Part shown: positions 36,601 through 50,000 of the stretch, piece by piece
How positions within the stretch are numbered: the stretch's first letter is position 1
How the letters are laid out: every line of letters begins with the position of its first letter
Assembly (NCBI GenBank): GCA_964035795.1
Contig: OZ038320.1
Location: forward strand, 14,618,030 to 14,682,029
Direction of reading: 5' to 3'
DNA length: 64,000 nucleotides
Origin: Pterobdella sp. o SKG-2022
Lineage: Eukaryota; Annelida; Clitellata; Hirudinida; Piscicolidae
Notes under the pieces: generated by a model
The model's database searches: none
What the model saw: the letters and a program-made list of their open reading frames with translations, nothing else
Told to the model about the DNA's origin: nothing
Made by a program: the position numbers and the translations under genes

Positions 36601-39600
36601 AAGGCCAAACCCTTGGTAAAAAGAATATTTTTTTTTATTGTTAATCCAAATAGATTTTACTGCTGTACATGTCTCAGTAACTGGATTGGCAGCAGTCGGC
36701 CTGGCTTATTAATACTACATTAGAGTGATGTATAAAAAAGACCATTTTATTTGGGACAAATTTTTATAGACTGCCAGTCCGAGCTAACGTCCAAATTGAA
36801 ATTATCCAGTTTAAGATCCGCCGTTTTCACAATTAGGCAGTTTGCTTTGCCATTGTCAACAAAAAGAAAGATCACCCGCCAAGCCAAATGACAACGACAC
36901 CAAAATACCGATACCTGCTACCGTAGTCTACTGTTATCCGGGCTATAACAGCAAACTATTCTCAATTAATAGACGCTCTCTTCGGTGCAGTTTAACGTCA
37001 TGCCCAGGACCTAAAACGGGCTTTAAAATGCGTTTGATTAATTGATTCGTTGATTGATTGATCGATTGATTGATTGATTGATTGCTAAATATCAATTTTT
37101 TGTTTGTTTGACAATTTTTTTTGATTATTCTAATAACTTAAATTTTCATTATATACAGGTTAAAAAAATTTTTTATTTCAGAGAATTTTATTGTTCATAT
37201 AAATTTTTACAGAACTCTTGATGGATATTCACTTTTTGAATATTTCAACCTGCCTCTTAATGCCACATCCTTATTAGTCTTTAAAGAAGACGATCAAAAC
37301 CCTGTTTTCAAGTTTTCTGTAAGTTGCATTAATTTAATTTTAAACAAAATTAATAGTCATTTTAGAAACTGAATTTCAGCTCTTCTGTAAATTTATTTCA
37401 CCACTTTCTCTGGTTTTGTCAAAAATACCAGTATGAGATGGTCTTTTTGAATGGTTCGACCTTTTAAAGGGCTTATGCGTTTTTTATAAAGCATAAGCCT
37501 CTTTCAATTTTATAGATTTTTTGAACATTTTCTCAACCTCATTTGCTATTATGCAGCTGCGTACGTTTATTAGTGGCTTCTTTTGAAATTAGAATGAAAA
37601 GTAACAACTTTGAAGCAAACTTTTGAACACTGCTTTATTTCGTATTTATTTGAGATTTCTATAGAGCTTTTTACTTGTACCCACATGTCGAACATTCAAT
37701 TGAAATTTATTTTAATTTTTTCATACTAGACATTTTTGAAGAGTTTTAGAAAATTAATTTTGAATTCAGCTTTTCTACTCAACATTTAAGGAATGTGTTC
37801 AAAGCACTTCTACTTTTCTTTTTCGTTCAATAAAGGTTTTTTTTCCAAGTCTTTAGCGGGTTTGCTAGGAGTATGTCAATAACTAACCCTAAGAAATCGA
37901 TATGATATTCTCCGCTTACAATTGATTTTAGGTTAGTTTTCCAAATATTCTCTTTGGATCAACTTTCATGGTCTCCACCACTTTGACAGCATTCTTTTGG
38001 ATGATGTTCAGACTCATAAATCCAACTCGAAAAGATTTTCCGCTTTTTCGTAAAAATTTTCTCGGAAAATTTCTTTTGCATTTTTAAAAGGCTTTCAGGT
38101 CCTTTTTTGGCGCTATGTAAATGGTCATTGTTTTTTTAGTTAAACCTGTATTTTTTTTCTGTAGTTATACGAATATTTTTTATTCTGTTCTACCCTATGC
38201 TAGTTTTACTATTGTTTGAATAAAATAATTAAAATTCAAAATTATTGAACAATAAATAGTTTTATTTATAAAATACCAAGTTTTTTGTTACATTTTCAAA
38301 TTATCAAGTATTTGATAATGTTCAGTTTTTAACCAAAAGTTTCGTATTTTACGAATAAAACTATTTTGTTCAATATTTTTTGAATCTATAACTAACTCTA
38401 AAATGTAAAAATCTCTGCGTCTCACTAAGTGCGAGGAAAAGTAAGAATTGATTAATAAGCTTACTATAAAATGTCTAGATTAAGATGTTTGTGCCCATTG
38501 AGTGAGTGTGAGTACAAAGGAGTGTGAGTACATAGGAGTTGATGGTTAGATTGGTTTTGGATAGTACGATCGTTGAAGTAGTGAGGCAAGGGAGTTTGAG
38601 ATGGCTGGGTCATGTATTAAGGAAAAGGGATGATGACTGTGTCAAGCAGGCGTGGAGGTTTGAGGTTAAAGGTAGTAGAGGAAGGGGAAGGCCAAGATTA
38701 ACCTGGAAAGGGATGATGGAAAACCTTTGTCGTGGGCTTGGATTAGTTCTTGAAGGTGGCTACGACAGAGTGAAATGGAGGGAGAGGTTTAGGTCATGGA
38801 AAGAAGTCAGTGACCCCTTGGAAAAATGCTGACTATAATAAAATGATGATGATCATGATCTCATATCAGATAACTCACCTAGATGAGTTACTAATTATTT
38901 GGTAATATTCATCCAAATCCAATTGTTTTTATTAACTAGGGCCATATCTCCAATATTAAATAATTTTTTTTTTGAATTTTCGATTTGAACATTTTGATAT
39001 TTAAAATTAAAATTGTCAAAATTTCACTTTGACGGACTTTGAAAAATTTTTTATTAAGGCATAAAAATTCATGATTATGATGTTAAAATTATCTTCAATT
39101 ATTGATATAAAATTTAGAACTTAATATTCATATAAAATTAACAGAATATAAGACATTTTATTAGTATGTTTGGTTGTTTTTTTGCTAACGTTTTATTACA
39201 AGGTTATACTCATCGAAAATTATAGCTTTTAAATAAATGTATTAATCCTCAATTGATGTTTTTAATGTTTGGTTGTTGAATGTGGTGAATTGCTGACGGC
39301 AATTAGGTAGTTAGATAAAAATTTTATTATGGTTTTTGGTAGTTGGGTGTTATGTATTTTGTGAATGAGTTGATGAGTGTTGACCGTGTAGAAGGCTTTG
39401 GTCATGTCGAGGGCTGTAGGAATTTTTTAGAGGGTAGAAGGGTTGTTTTTTGTTGAATTTTGAGTTTTTAATGTTTTTTTGGTGGAGTGAAAAGGGCGGT
39501 TCTGAATCCGTGTTGGTGTGTTGGAAGAGTTATGTTATTGGTGATGTTGGGAAAGATGGTATTTTCAAGGGTTGAACCCTGATATGCGCCTACACCCACA

Positions 39601-40963
39601 CCACATTTTATGTTGGAAATTTCACTAACCTTTATCATGTTTTTCACATCCACAAACGCAATTTGAATCATAGACAACAACCAATCTTCAACAAAAATGC
39701 ATAATATAAAGTTCATGATTAAAAAAAATTATCTAAAGAGCAATTATTGCTTTGCGAGACTGACAAATGGGAATTTTAACTTATTAGAGACAGCTTAAAT
39801 TTACTTATAAATAATATTTGACAATTTTTTTACCTCGATTTATGGAGGAATTTTAGTAAATTTCTTGAGCAAAATAAATAGCTAGAACTTTCGATATGTT
39901 TAGCCTTATTATAAAAAATTAGTGAAAAAAACGCTAATGCCTTATAATAAGGCTAAACATATCGAAAATTCTAGCTATTTATTTTGCTCAAGAAATTTAC
40001 TAAAATTCTTTCATAAATCGACGCAAAAAAAAGACAAATGTGAATAAATTTTCGTGATTTCGACCTATTAAGAAAATTTAAGAAAAAATAAAAATAAAAA
40101 ACATTTAATTTGAAACAAAATTAAAGTCAATTGAAAGTAGTGAGTATAATAGTTTATTTTCTAATTTGGATTATTTAGAATATAGAATTTTTTATTTAAA
40201 AAAATTTCAAACTTTGGTTTTAAGGTGATGAAACCAGAAAAAATCATGAAAAATTATCTATAATTTTGCCTACCATAACAGCTACCTGAAATCGCTAGTT
40301 CTCATTATAAAAGCATCTTAAAAGTGCATTCAACACTCCAAACACCACGTATTTCTTGTTCTCATGTTTTCGATTTGCTTTGTCCTCTCAATACTCCTAC
40401 TAAAATGAAAAGGTACGTTATAAATTTTATAAAAATTTTTATTTTCGATTAAATTGGAGGTTTTGTTTTGTGGAACAGTAAAAGTGCGTGGAAAGCATGA
40501 TTTTGACTCACCCACATGGGGTTATAGTAACATTAATAATTTTATAAAAAGGTTGATAAATCTGAAAGTATTTTAACAGTTTATGTGTACTGTTGTTGAG
40601 GCTGAATGATTCAAGTTCTGACGAGTTTATTAATTCTTTCAAGCTTTACTCACAAGTAACTCAATTCAATATTGAAAAATTATATATATATGTATATATA
40701 TAAATGTCTATATATAAACGTCTATCTATTACGGGTCCAAAATATTGGAATAAGCTTCCTAATAAGCTTAAATCAATTGATGATATAAATACTTTCATAA
40801 GTAAACTAAAACAATATATTTTAAATGACAAATTACTATGAACCCCATAATATATTATATCATATTACATTATATTATATTAGAAGAAATGCCTCTCGCG
40901 GGTTCTATGCAACCCTTTGGTGTTTTTTTCTTGAAAAGGGAAAAATGACGTAAAACGACGCTG

Positions 40964-41040
<77 letters not shown>

Positions 41041-44000
41041 CAGCGTCGTTTTACGTCATTTTTCCCTTTTCAAGAGGGGTTTGACGAAATTTCAAGTTTC
41101 CATAAATCTCTTTCAAAAGCCTGGCTCTCTTCTAACCCCATTTTTTTAAAAATCTTCTTCCACGCATTTCTTCCAGATCTTCTTTGGCCTACCGACTGGC
41201 TTAGGTTCCTATTGTACACTTTCAGTGTCAAACTCTTCTTTGGCTTTCTCAATATATGACCAAACCACCTCAATCTTTGGTTTCTTAGTCTGGTTTCTAG
41301 CCGTAGTATACCACATATTTCCACCAAAGGATTACCTCGTTGCCCGCTAAACTTTATACCAACTAGTCGTCTAACCACCTTATTTTCATTCCTCACCAGT
41401 TTTTCAACCAATTTCTGTGTTAAAGCCCATGTCTCACTCCCATATAATTAACAGGTCTGATGCATCGTATATGCCTGATCGATATTTTAGTGGAATCATA
41501 TTGTTCCCTAGCAGACCTGAGATTCCTCCAACTCCAACTATGAGATATATTAGAGCTACATTTAGGACATATGAAGTTTTTATTGAGTATAACATTTTTC
41601 AAACCAGAACACCTCTCATGACATTATTTTTTACTGGCAGTCTATTCAAATTTTTTCAAAATAAATGGTCTTTTTATTAATCACTCCATAATAGTATCAA
41701 TAGTGTAGGCCGACTGCTGTTAACTTCAGTTATTTGGAAATGTTCAGCAGTATAATCTGATGAGATTAAACATTAAGTATCTCAATTTTTCTAAGGAGTA
41801 CCGTCAAAAAGACAGAGTTAAGTTTGCTCACGTGAGTTTAAATAGTCAAAAGAGTTTTGTTCACTTATTCACATGGGGGCAATCACCTTATAACTCCTCT
41901 ACGGATTCTTTAACGGTTAGATAAAAAATTAATTCAATTATGTATTTTTCAAATTCTAAATTTCATTAATTGAAATTTTTCGATGTTTAATTTTTATAAA
42001 GTTATAGCTCTTTCGCATAAAGTATGCTAAATAGTGATGAGAAGAAGACTCGACCCTTGTGTTTTGATGACTATTTTGGAGGGAAGTTGTTGTAGAATGT
42101 AAATTATTGTCTACCTTTTATGTAATTCGCTAGAAATTTTTGTATGGTGGGATGAATGTCTGCTTTATCGATTTTCTGGAAGAAGTGAATGTTGACTGTG
42201 TTGAAGGCCTTTTTTTAGAGCTATTGCTGTTAGTATAGTGCTTTTAAGACTTTCTCAATTAAATCTTTTTCTTATGACATTCTTTGTCAAGGGTTGTAGA
42301 GTGAAAAAGTCTAAACCCAGGTAGATGGACAAAAAGAATAATTTTATTGGTTATGTAGAGGAGAATTGTATTTTCTAATATTTTTGTTAATGCGGATTAA
42401 TAAAAAAAAATGGTTCCATGGGATGATGGTAAATACGGCTTTTTCCCTGATTTAATGATGGCGATAGTTTTCGAAATGTCTAGTTATTCTGAGGGATGTT
42501 TTTGTTTGTTGAATTATTATATAAATTATTTAAATTGCTTTATGTGTTTTATTTCTTTATTATTTGCGCCTTTTGGATTGTTATTCTTTGAGTTATTTAT
42601 TGAATTCATAGATGTTTTCAGGAATGTGTACGAAAGAAGGTGAATGTTTTGATTGATCTAGTAGTAGTGGTAGTAGTGCGCTCGATCTTTAGGTGGTGGT
42701 CATTAACACTGATGTTCCAGTTTCTAACGCAAACCTCCATACCTTCACCGTTTAAAGTTCTTATATTTCAACTGTCCAAACTCAAAAAAAATAAAAGATA
42801 AGAGGAAAAGGCAAACTTTTTAGCACCATCTGCTTATTTAAAAGCTGCTAGAAACTAAAGCCATCAAGTTTAATCGAGCAAACTAAAAAAAATAGTTTTA
42901 GACTATTAAAATTATTTTAGTTAAAAAAAATTAGAATGAGATCTCTAAAAAAATCCTAAGATGCGCTAATTTGAAAAAATACTTTTAAAACGTGAAATTT
43001 GTTTATTTAGCTTTTTCAAATTTCATTCAATTCCTATTTTGTGAAATAGACTTATTAAATCCTATAATCTCTAGCAAAATAAACGAGTGAATATTCAAAA
43101 GTTTGGTGCAATTAAAGTCGATAAAACGATTTTTAATATACGATTTATGGCGTATTAGAACAGACTTGATAAAAATATATAAAATAATTAATATTTACTC
43201 AGATGTAAGACCTGACGTACTTAACGTAATCAATAGTAAATATAATCTATTTTCTAAATTCAACTTTATAAGCAGTAATAATAATGATTTATGCAAAGTA
43301 TTCCAATCATCGTTCCCAGAAAGAGTGAAAAGCTACTGGAATGTATTACCAATAAAAATTAAGAAGTCAAAGTCAATTTTAGAATTTAAGAAAAACCTAG
43401 AATCTTACAAAACTAAAAAACTACTACTGGAGTGTTTTAACTACGTTGTTACAAAAGCTGGAGAATGAATGCTACATGAACAATTGAGCAATATTTTTAA
43501 TTACATATGAAAAACTGTAGAAACTGGCTCAATTTAAAGGAATTTATTTGCGATGGTGTTTAGCCATTATATTTGGTTTGATTTGATTTGATTCGATAAT
43601 CATAGAAAGTATTCAAAAAAAACTGAAAAATTCAATGAATCAATTCAGTTCAAATATGCAAAGGAACCGCTGTTCTTTAACTATCATACTACTAACTTAA
43701 CTTTAATTTTTTGTACTACTCAGTGTAGTTAATATTCGAAAGTAAATTTCAGGTAGTCATTCTGTGGCGTAAAGAAGGGAAAACTGTATTGAACTTCGAA
43801 GTGTTAGATGAGGGGTGGGGGAGATCAGGAATAAAACTCCAAAGAAGCAGACGCAAACTTACTCAGAGCTTACTATGGTTGTTGCATCATCCTAACAATC
43901 TACCTAATATCGTGCAAATGAGATTTCCTCTCAATGATGAACATTTGTCTGTTAGTTTTTTTTTATCTCAACATGCATGTTTGTTATAATTTAAATATTT

Positions 44001-47000
44001 TTTTGAAAAAAATTTCACAATCTAGTAGTAGTAATGCCTCCGACCTTCATTTCGGTGAAATGAAATTTTTTTTTCATTTTTGTGTTTGAGACAGAAAATC
44101 TCTTTGTTTTTTTTTTACAATCTAGTCAAAATATATTCATTATTCAGAATGTTTGGATTCGTATGGCCCAAAAAGTGTTTACCTGGCTTGAAAGACTTGT
44201 AGATTTTTTACTCGGGTAATATTATTACTTTTTGAAGTTAGTCTATTTCAACTGAAAAAATTCAATTTTGGTTTATTAACAAAAGATTTATAACCAAGCG
44301 AGCTTAAAATTTTGAAAAAATTTTAAGCTCGTTTTTGAAAAAATTTGAAGTATCTTCGCCATCTGAAAAAAAGTTAATGAAATTTGAAGTCACCTAGAAT
44401 ATGCTTATTTTCATTGTAGTTGTCGTAATATTCTTTAGGTTTTTAAACTTCCCGAAACAAGCTACAAAAGACCAGAAGAAATTTTGGCAAAGAAATTTGA
44501 AATTGTGAACTTTCAAAAAAATATGAATAAGACAAACATGAGTTTGAAATAAAAAACAACTGCTACTCTTTCATGGCTGGTGAGCTGAGTGTTCTCAACA
44601 GTACGGTTTTTAGACCTTGATTATTCAAGCATGCTCTTTGGTATGACGCTAAACTGCACCGAAGATATCTTCAAATTGAGACTGCTTTTTTGTAATAACC
44701 TGGATATCAGTAGACCCTCTTTACCCCCATGTTCCGCCATGTATGTTAGAAACGTACCTAATCTTCATCATTAGACTGTTAGTGTTGGTCTTAGGATGTT
44801 TTCTTTGCATGCGAAGAACTTGTCCTAGGGACCTAGCTTCAGGAGAGCAGACTGATAAAGCAATCTGTGTTAGCCTTTGTTAACATGGAGAAAGCTTTTG
44901 ACAGTGTCTCCCAAAAAGGGATCTGTTGAAGCATGCAGATGTTGAAAATTGATGAATGGCTTGAGAGAATTGAACAATCAATGAACAAGCAAGTCAGAAA
45001 CATAGTGAGAATAGGTGATGAGTATAGCAACTCGTTTGATGTTTGGGTAGGTGTCTATTCAAGGTTCCATTCTTAGTCAATTAATTTTTTATTTTGTGCT
45101 ATCCATGGCATTTCGTGAAGGTTTCCTTCAGGAGATTTTGTATGCTGGTGACTTAATGATAAGTGCCCAGTCCATGGATGAACTTTCGAAGTTGACAACA
45201 TACAGGTCAGAGATTGAGAAGAAAGAGTTGCGGGTAAATATGGGTAAAATAAATTTAATGGTTTCTGGTTCGAACTTTGATGTGTTGAGGAAACCTGGGA
45301 AGTATCCTTGTGGTTTATGTCAAACAGGTGTGGGTAGAAGTGCTATTTTGGTGGTTGTAGACAATGGGTACACAAGAAATGCAGTGGCATAAAAAGTTTC
45401 TTGGCCTGGGATTTTGACTTCAAATGTGCTTGCTGTCCTAGTACAGCTCGGTCTATTGATGGTAGATTAGGGAAGAAAGTCGTGGTTGGTGACGAAACAC
45501 TGGAAGTTGTTCCAGACTTCTGCTATCTTGGAGGTGTTTTCTGCAAATGGTCGATGTCATCAATATCAAGTTGTAAGTGTGCCTAGGTTATGTTTTACCA
45601 ACTTTTTTTTTATTAATCTTTATTTATTTGTGTTTATTCAACTTGTGTCAGACGCGATATGTTGCAGGCTGCTAAAACGGGCTGTAACAGTATCTACATT
45701 GAACCGCTCTAAACGAAACGACCTGGCTATTATACGCTGGATGTGTTACGTTCAAGTGAATGATCAATTTCATTCTGACTCACTTCTTTCTAACCTTCGC
45801 ACTCAGAATGTTAAGTACCAGCATAATGAGGTGGTTTGGACACGTAGAATTCGCAGGTGCAAAAGTTGGAGTTAAATTCTTGCAAGAAACCTGGAAGGCC
45901 GGAAAAGGCTTGAAACGAATTTTTATTGAATAAAAAAAAGCTACTCATGGTTTTTGCAGTTCCTTTCAATCGCTCAAATAGGAAAAGTCGACTTCGAGAT
46001 AGATCTTTCAAAAAGCCCACCCTTGGTAAATGAAAGCGGGTTATCAAAAAAAATTTGATTGATTGATTGGTGTTTGGCTTGAAAAATTAAAATGTTAAAC
46101 TTGAGATAATAATATTAACAATATATATAGTGCCAAGGCAAGCCACTTAAGTGCCTCCGTGTCAATTATTGTTGAAAGATAGTCTAAAAAGATATGTTTC
46201 GAGACGATACTTAAAAGTGGCTAATGATGTTGAATTTTTAAGATCGAGTGGTAAAAAGTTCCAAACAGCAAGAGACGCATGTCTGAAACCTCGTTCGGAT
46301 ATATTATTAGTGTTACTATTCTTCATGAAGAGTGTAGCGGCTGACGATCGAAGCAATCTCTGGTTGGGTCGTCTATGAATGAGATTGGATAAGTAGCTTG
46401 GAGAGGATGAGGTTTAAGTTATTCAAACTGTTCTAAGTTTCCCTATTGTAAACTGGAAACCAATGAAGTTGGAGAGGTAATTTTTAGATGAATGATGAAG
46501 TTAGTAATGCGGTGTGTACAATCTTATTCTGGAAGCTTTGTTCATTAATTGCTGAAGTCGTTTTTGTTGATATCAAGTAATGTTTTATAGAAGAGAATTG
46601 CAATAATCAAGTCTGGTAAGAACCAAACAACGAGCCAGTGTTGAAGCCATATGATTGGTAAGGAATTAACGTATGTGAGATAAAGCTTGATAAGGGCAAG
46701 AACGAATGACAGTTGTAATGTGGTGGTCGAACGCTAATTTCTCATCAATAGGGATTCATAGAAACTTTAATTTTTTGATAATGTCGATAGAATTGAAACC
46801 AAAATTGATGGATGAGAGTGATGAAGATTTATTTAGTTGTTGTGGAGCGTCAATTTTTACGACTTCAGTTTTTGAGGTATTGAGTTGATGTTTGTTCAGT
46901 AGAAACCATCTTTCAACCATTTTGAAGCATTCAGTAAAAGTGGCAATAGATTTGAAGGGGTTTGAAGGTTTATTTTGATTAGGATTTTTATTTCATCTGC

Positions 47001-50000
47001 ATATTGGTGATAGGTTAAATTAAAGTTATAGAGAAGGCTGGCAGTGGGGGATATTTATGTAGTGTAAAGAAGAGGCCCAAGAAAGGATCCTTGTGGAACG
47101 CCATGTTCAATGGTAACCGTGGAAGACCTCTGAGTGCCGAGTTTTACGAACTTCTTTTTCCCAGTGAGATAGGATTTCAATCATTTTGGTGCTATACTAT
47201 CAATTCCAAACTCAATATATATAAAGCAATCCTTCCACTTTTATCTTCATAGTTACCTGTGTTGATGAATGGCAGAGCATCCTTGAAGAGCTATGTCTAT
47301 TTTGATTGCTTGTTGTGCGTCTGATTCCATCTTTGTTTCAGTAAGGACAAACATGGCAAGAAATCTTTCATTGATGGTGCTGTGAATCAAAGTAGCTTTG
47401 TGTACTACTGATCTGGTGTTGAGCACTTCGAATTTGGTTGGCTTGGTCTTGTTATGTTTGTTTGAAACAGGTCTCCCGATTTATTTATGAAAAGTTGGTT
47501 TCTGACTGACTTTCATTTTTGGAATATAAGCATCCCGAATTGCGAAAAGTTCGAAAGCACTTTTTTTGATTTTTTTTGCCATTATTATTAAGCTGGAACT
47601 TTCAGAAATATTCATAATATGAAACTGTAACTTAAAGAAACTGAAATCTTCGACAAAATTCGACACCACTTATCAACACGATATGCACAGCATAAACATG
47701 AGCTATAAAAAAAACTAGCATTATTTAATGATATTATTTTTCAATTAATGTATGATTTTTCTGCATTAACGTTTCCAATGAAATAGAATAGCCTGAACCA
47801 AATAGTCAGGGAATCAAACACAACGTTTTTATTAACTTAATTCATTAATCTTTTCGTAAGACAAACTTGACGTGATCATTACTTGATAATGTAACTTTTT
47901 TTCCGAAAAGCTTAGTGGACTAAGTTAATGAAACGTTTTTTGCTTTCATTAAGTTTTTGTTAAACATTATTTTATCCATATACTCTTTCAAATTTTGTCT
48001 AAAATTAACATTTGATGGACAAAATTTTTTATTTGAAATTTTATATAAATATTTTTATTGCAGCTTTAATTATGAATATTACATTTATAAAATCAACTCA
48101 GTTTTCCAAATATCATTCTTGAAATGTTCTCATGGTTGTTTTTGTTTCAAACAGACTTTTTTTCATACAATCTTAGTTCCCTATTTTATTTTATTTAGTT
48201 ATACGTCCATAAACTTTGTTACAATTGTCATATCTATGAAAACTTACATTGCGTTTCATTATTTTCCATTCATAGTTCTCACTACTCAGTGGTCTAGAAA
48301 CTCCTGAAGTTAATGACACTAATCCTACACATAATTAGTTTGCTTTGATTTTGGGAATTTTTTTTTAAAGTGAGCTCTAAAAGAATACAATTTTTAGATT
48401 TTTTTATATTTTTCTATCCATATAACGTTTTCTGCTATAAATTGTGCTTTCAAGGTGTATGCTTCTATTCCAGGTAAGCCAGCTCTGTAAAGCACTTTAC
48501 TGTTTTAAATTATGTCCATTTGTAAGATTTTTGTGATTGAGGATGAGACTAGTTTAGAGCTTTTATTTTTTTCTGTACAGAGCGACTAATAATCATTAAA
48601 CTGCTGTCTCGGTTTTTAGCTTAATGTTATATTGAATCCACGGTCTTTTGAAATGCCTTTTATAAAAAACTCCAACTTTTGCTAGTCTTTTACAGATCCT
48701 TTGATTTATTTTGCAGATTGAAGAAATGAAATTTCCCAGGTAATAATTAATAATCCTAATTATTAATTTTTTTATTTCTGCTTTCTAGCTTTAAAATCTC
48801 TGATATTTTTTCTACTTCTAAAATTCTTTTGGCCAGATTATCTTTTTAAATAATTTTTTATCCATTTTATATTTCAAACTTTTTTTTTCTCAATCTTCCA
48901 ACACTAGTAGACTTAGTTTTCAATTGTCAAACTCTAGTGCTGGTTGGTGTAGAGCTAATATTATCACTGCGTCAAAAAATAATCGTCTAAGGAAAATTTT
49001 TACATTAGAAAATTTTAATTAAAAAGATGAGCTAAAAAGTTTTTTAATGAAAATAATATTTAAGGGTGGAAGACTCGACATACATGATGCTGGTAAAATC
49101 TTCAATTCTGATGTTGTTGGGAGGAGGGGTTATAAGTTACTTGCATAAAAGAGAGTTGATGATGTTACAGCAACAAGAAATTCATCATAGCAAACTGAAT
49201 CAAAATCCCAACCAAAAATTCCCTTCTGAACGGTAGTTTTGCAAGTTTTTTCAACCTTATTAGCTTACTTTGTACGAGCATATATTTTTCAAAATATTGG
49301 CTTATAATTTTTTGGTTTTAGACCAATGCTTTCAGATTTAAAAAGTTAAGAATCTGAGGATATTTTAAAAATCAATAAGCTTTAATTAAAAAATATGTTA
49401 TGTTTTTTCAAATCTACCCATTATCTCTTCATTCATTAGCTCTGAAATAATTTCAATTTAGACTTTAGCTTCGCTTGGAATTTTATAAAATTTGGCTTAG
49501 CTTAAATAATACGACTTAATGGTATCAATAATTTAATGATAGTATAATCTAATATGGTTGATAAATTTTCAAATAACTTCCCTAGTCCTGTGATTCAACT
49601 CTTCGTTCTTGGTCAATCTAATTATGAAGAACTTCTTCTCAAAAGTCCTGCAAGCATTAGACTCATTCTGCTTTTAGTTAACTCTGCTTCAAGAGAGTCT
49701 CTTTCAAACTATTTTGCCTCTTTCATGGCTCCTTACTCTAGGTGGGTTTTTTAATTAATAATTATCAATGAAATTTCCGATTTAATTATTGATCATACAG
49801 TAGACTAGTATTTATTGATACTGTAATATGTTAATCAGTTTTATTCATATCATGTAAAATCATTTTATATTCAGCATTTTTATCTTTCACAAGAGACCAT
49901 TGATTTCTTTCTATGACTAAACTTTTTTCCTAATTTACCCTACCATGACTTGACTTCATTTGCCTTAACATAAGTATCTTCAAAAACTAAAGCAAGGGTA

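Noticed and set aside
46151..46378. 75-codon plus-strand frame
   Set aside because: Antisense of the CR1-like C-terminal motif (WNFLPLDLK) on the minus strand.
47957..48307. 116-codon Phe/Tyr-rich frame as a membrane protein gene
   Set aside because: No splice or family support, and its end overlaps a dispersed repeat.
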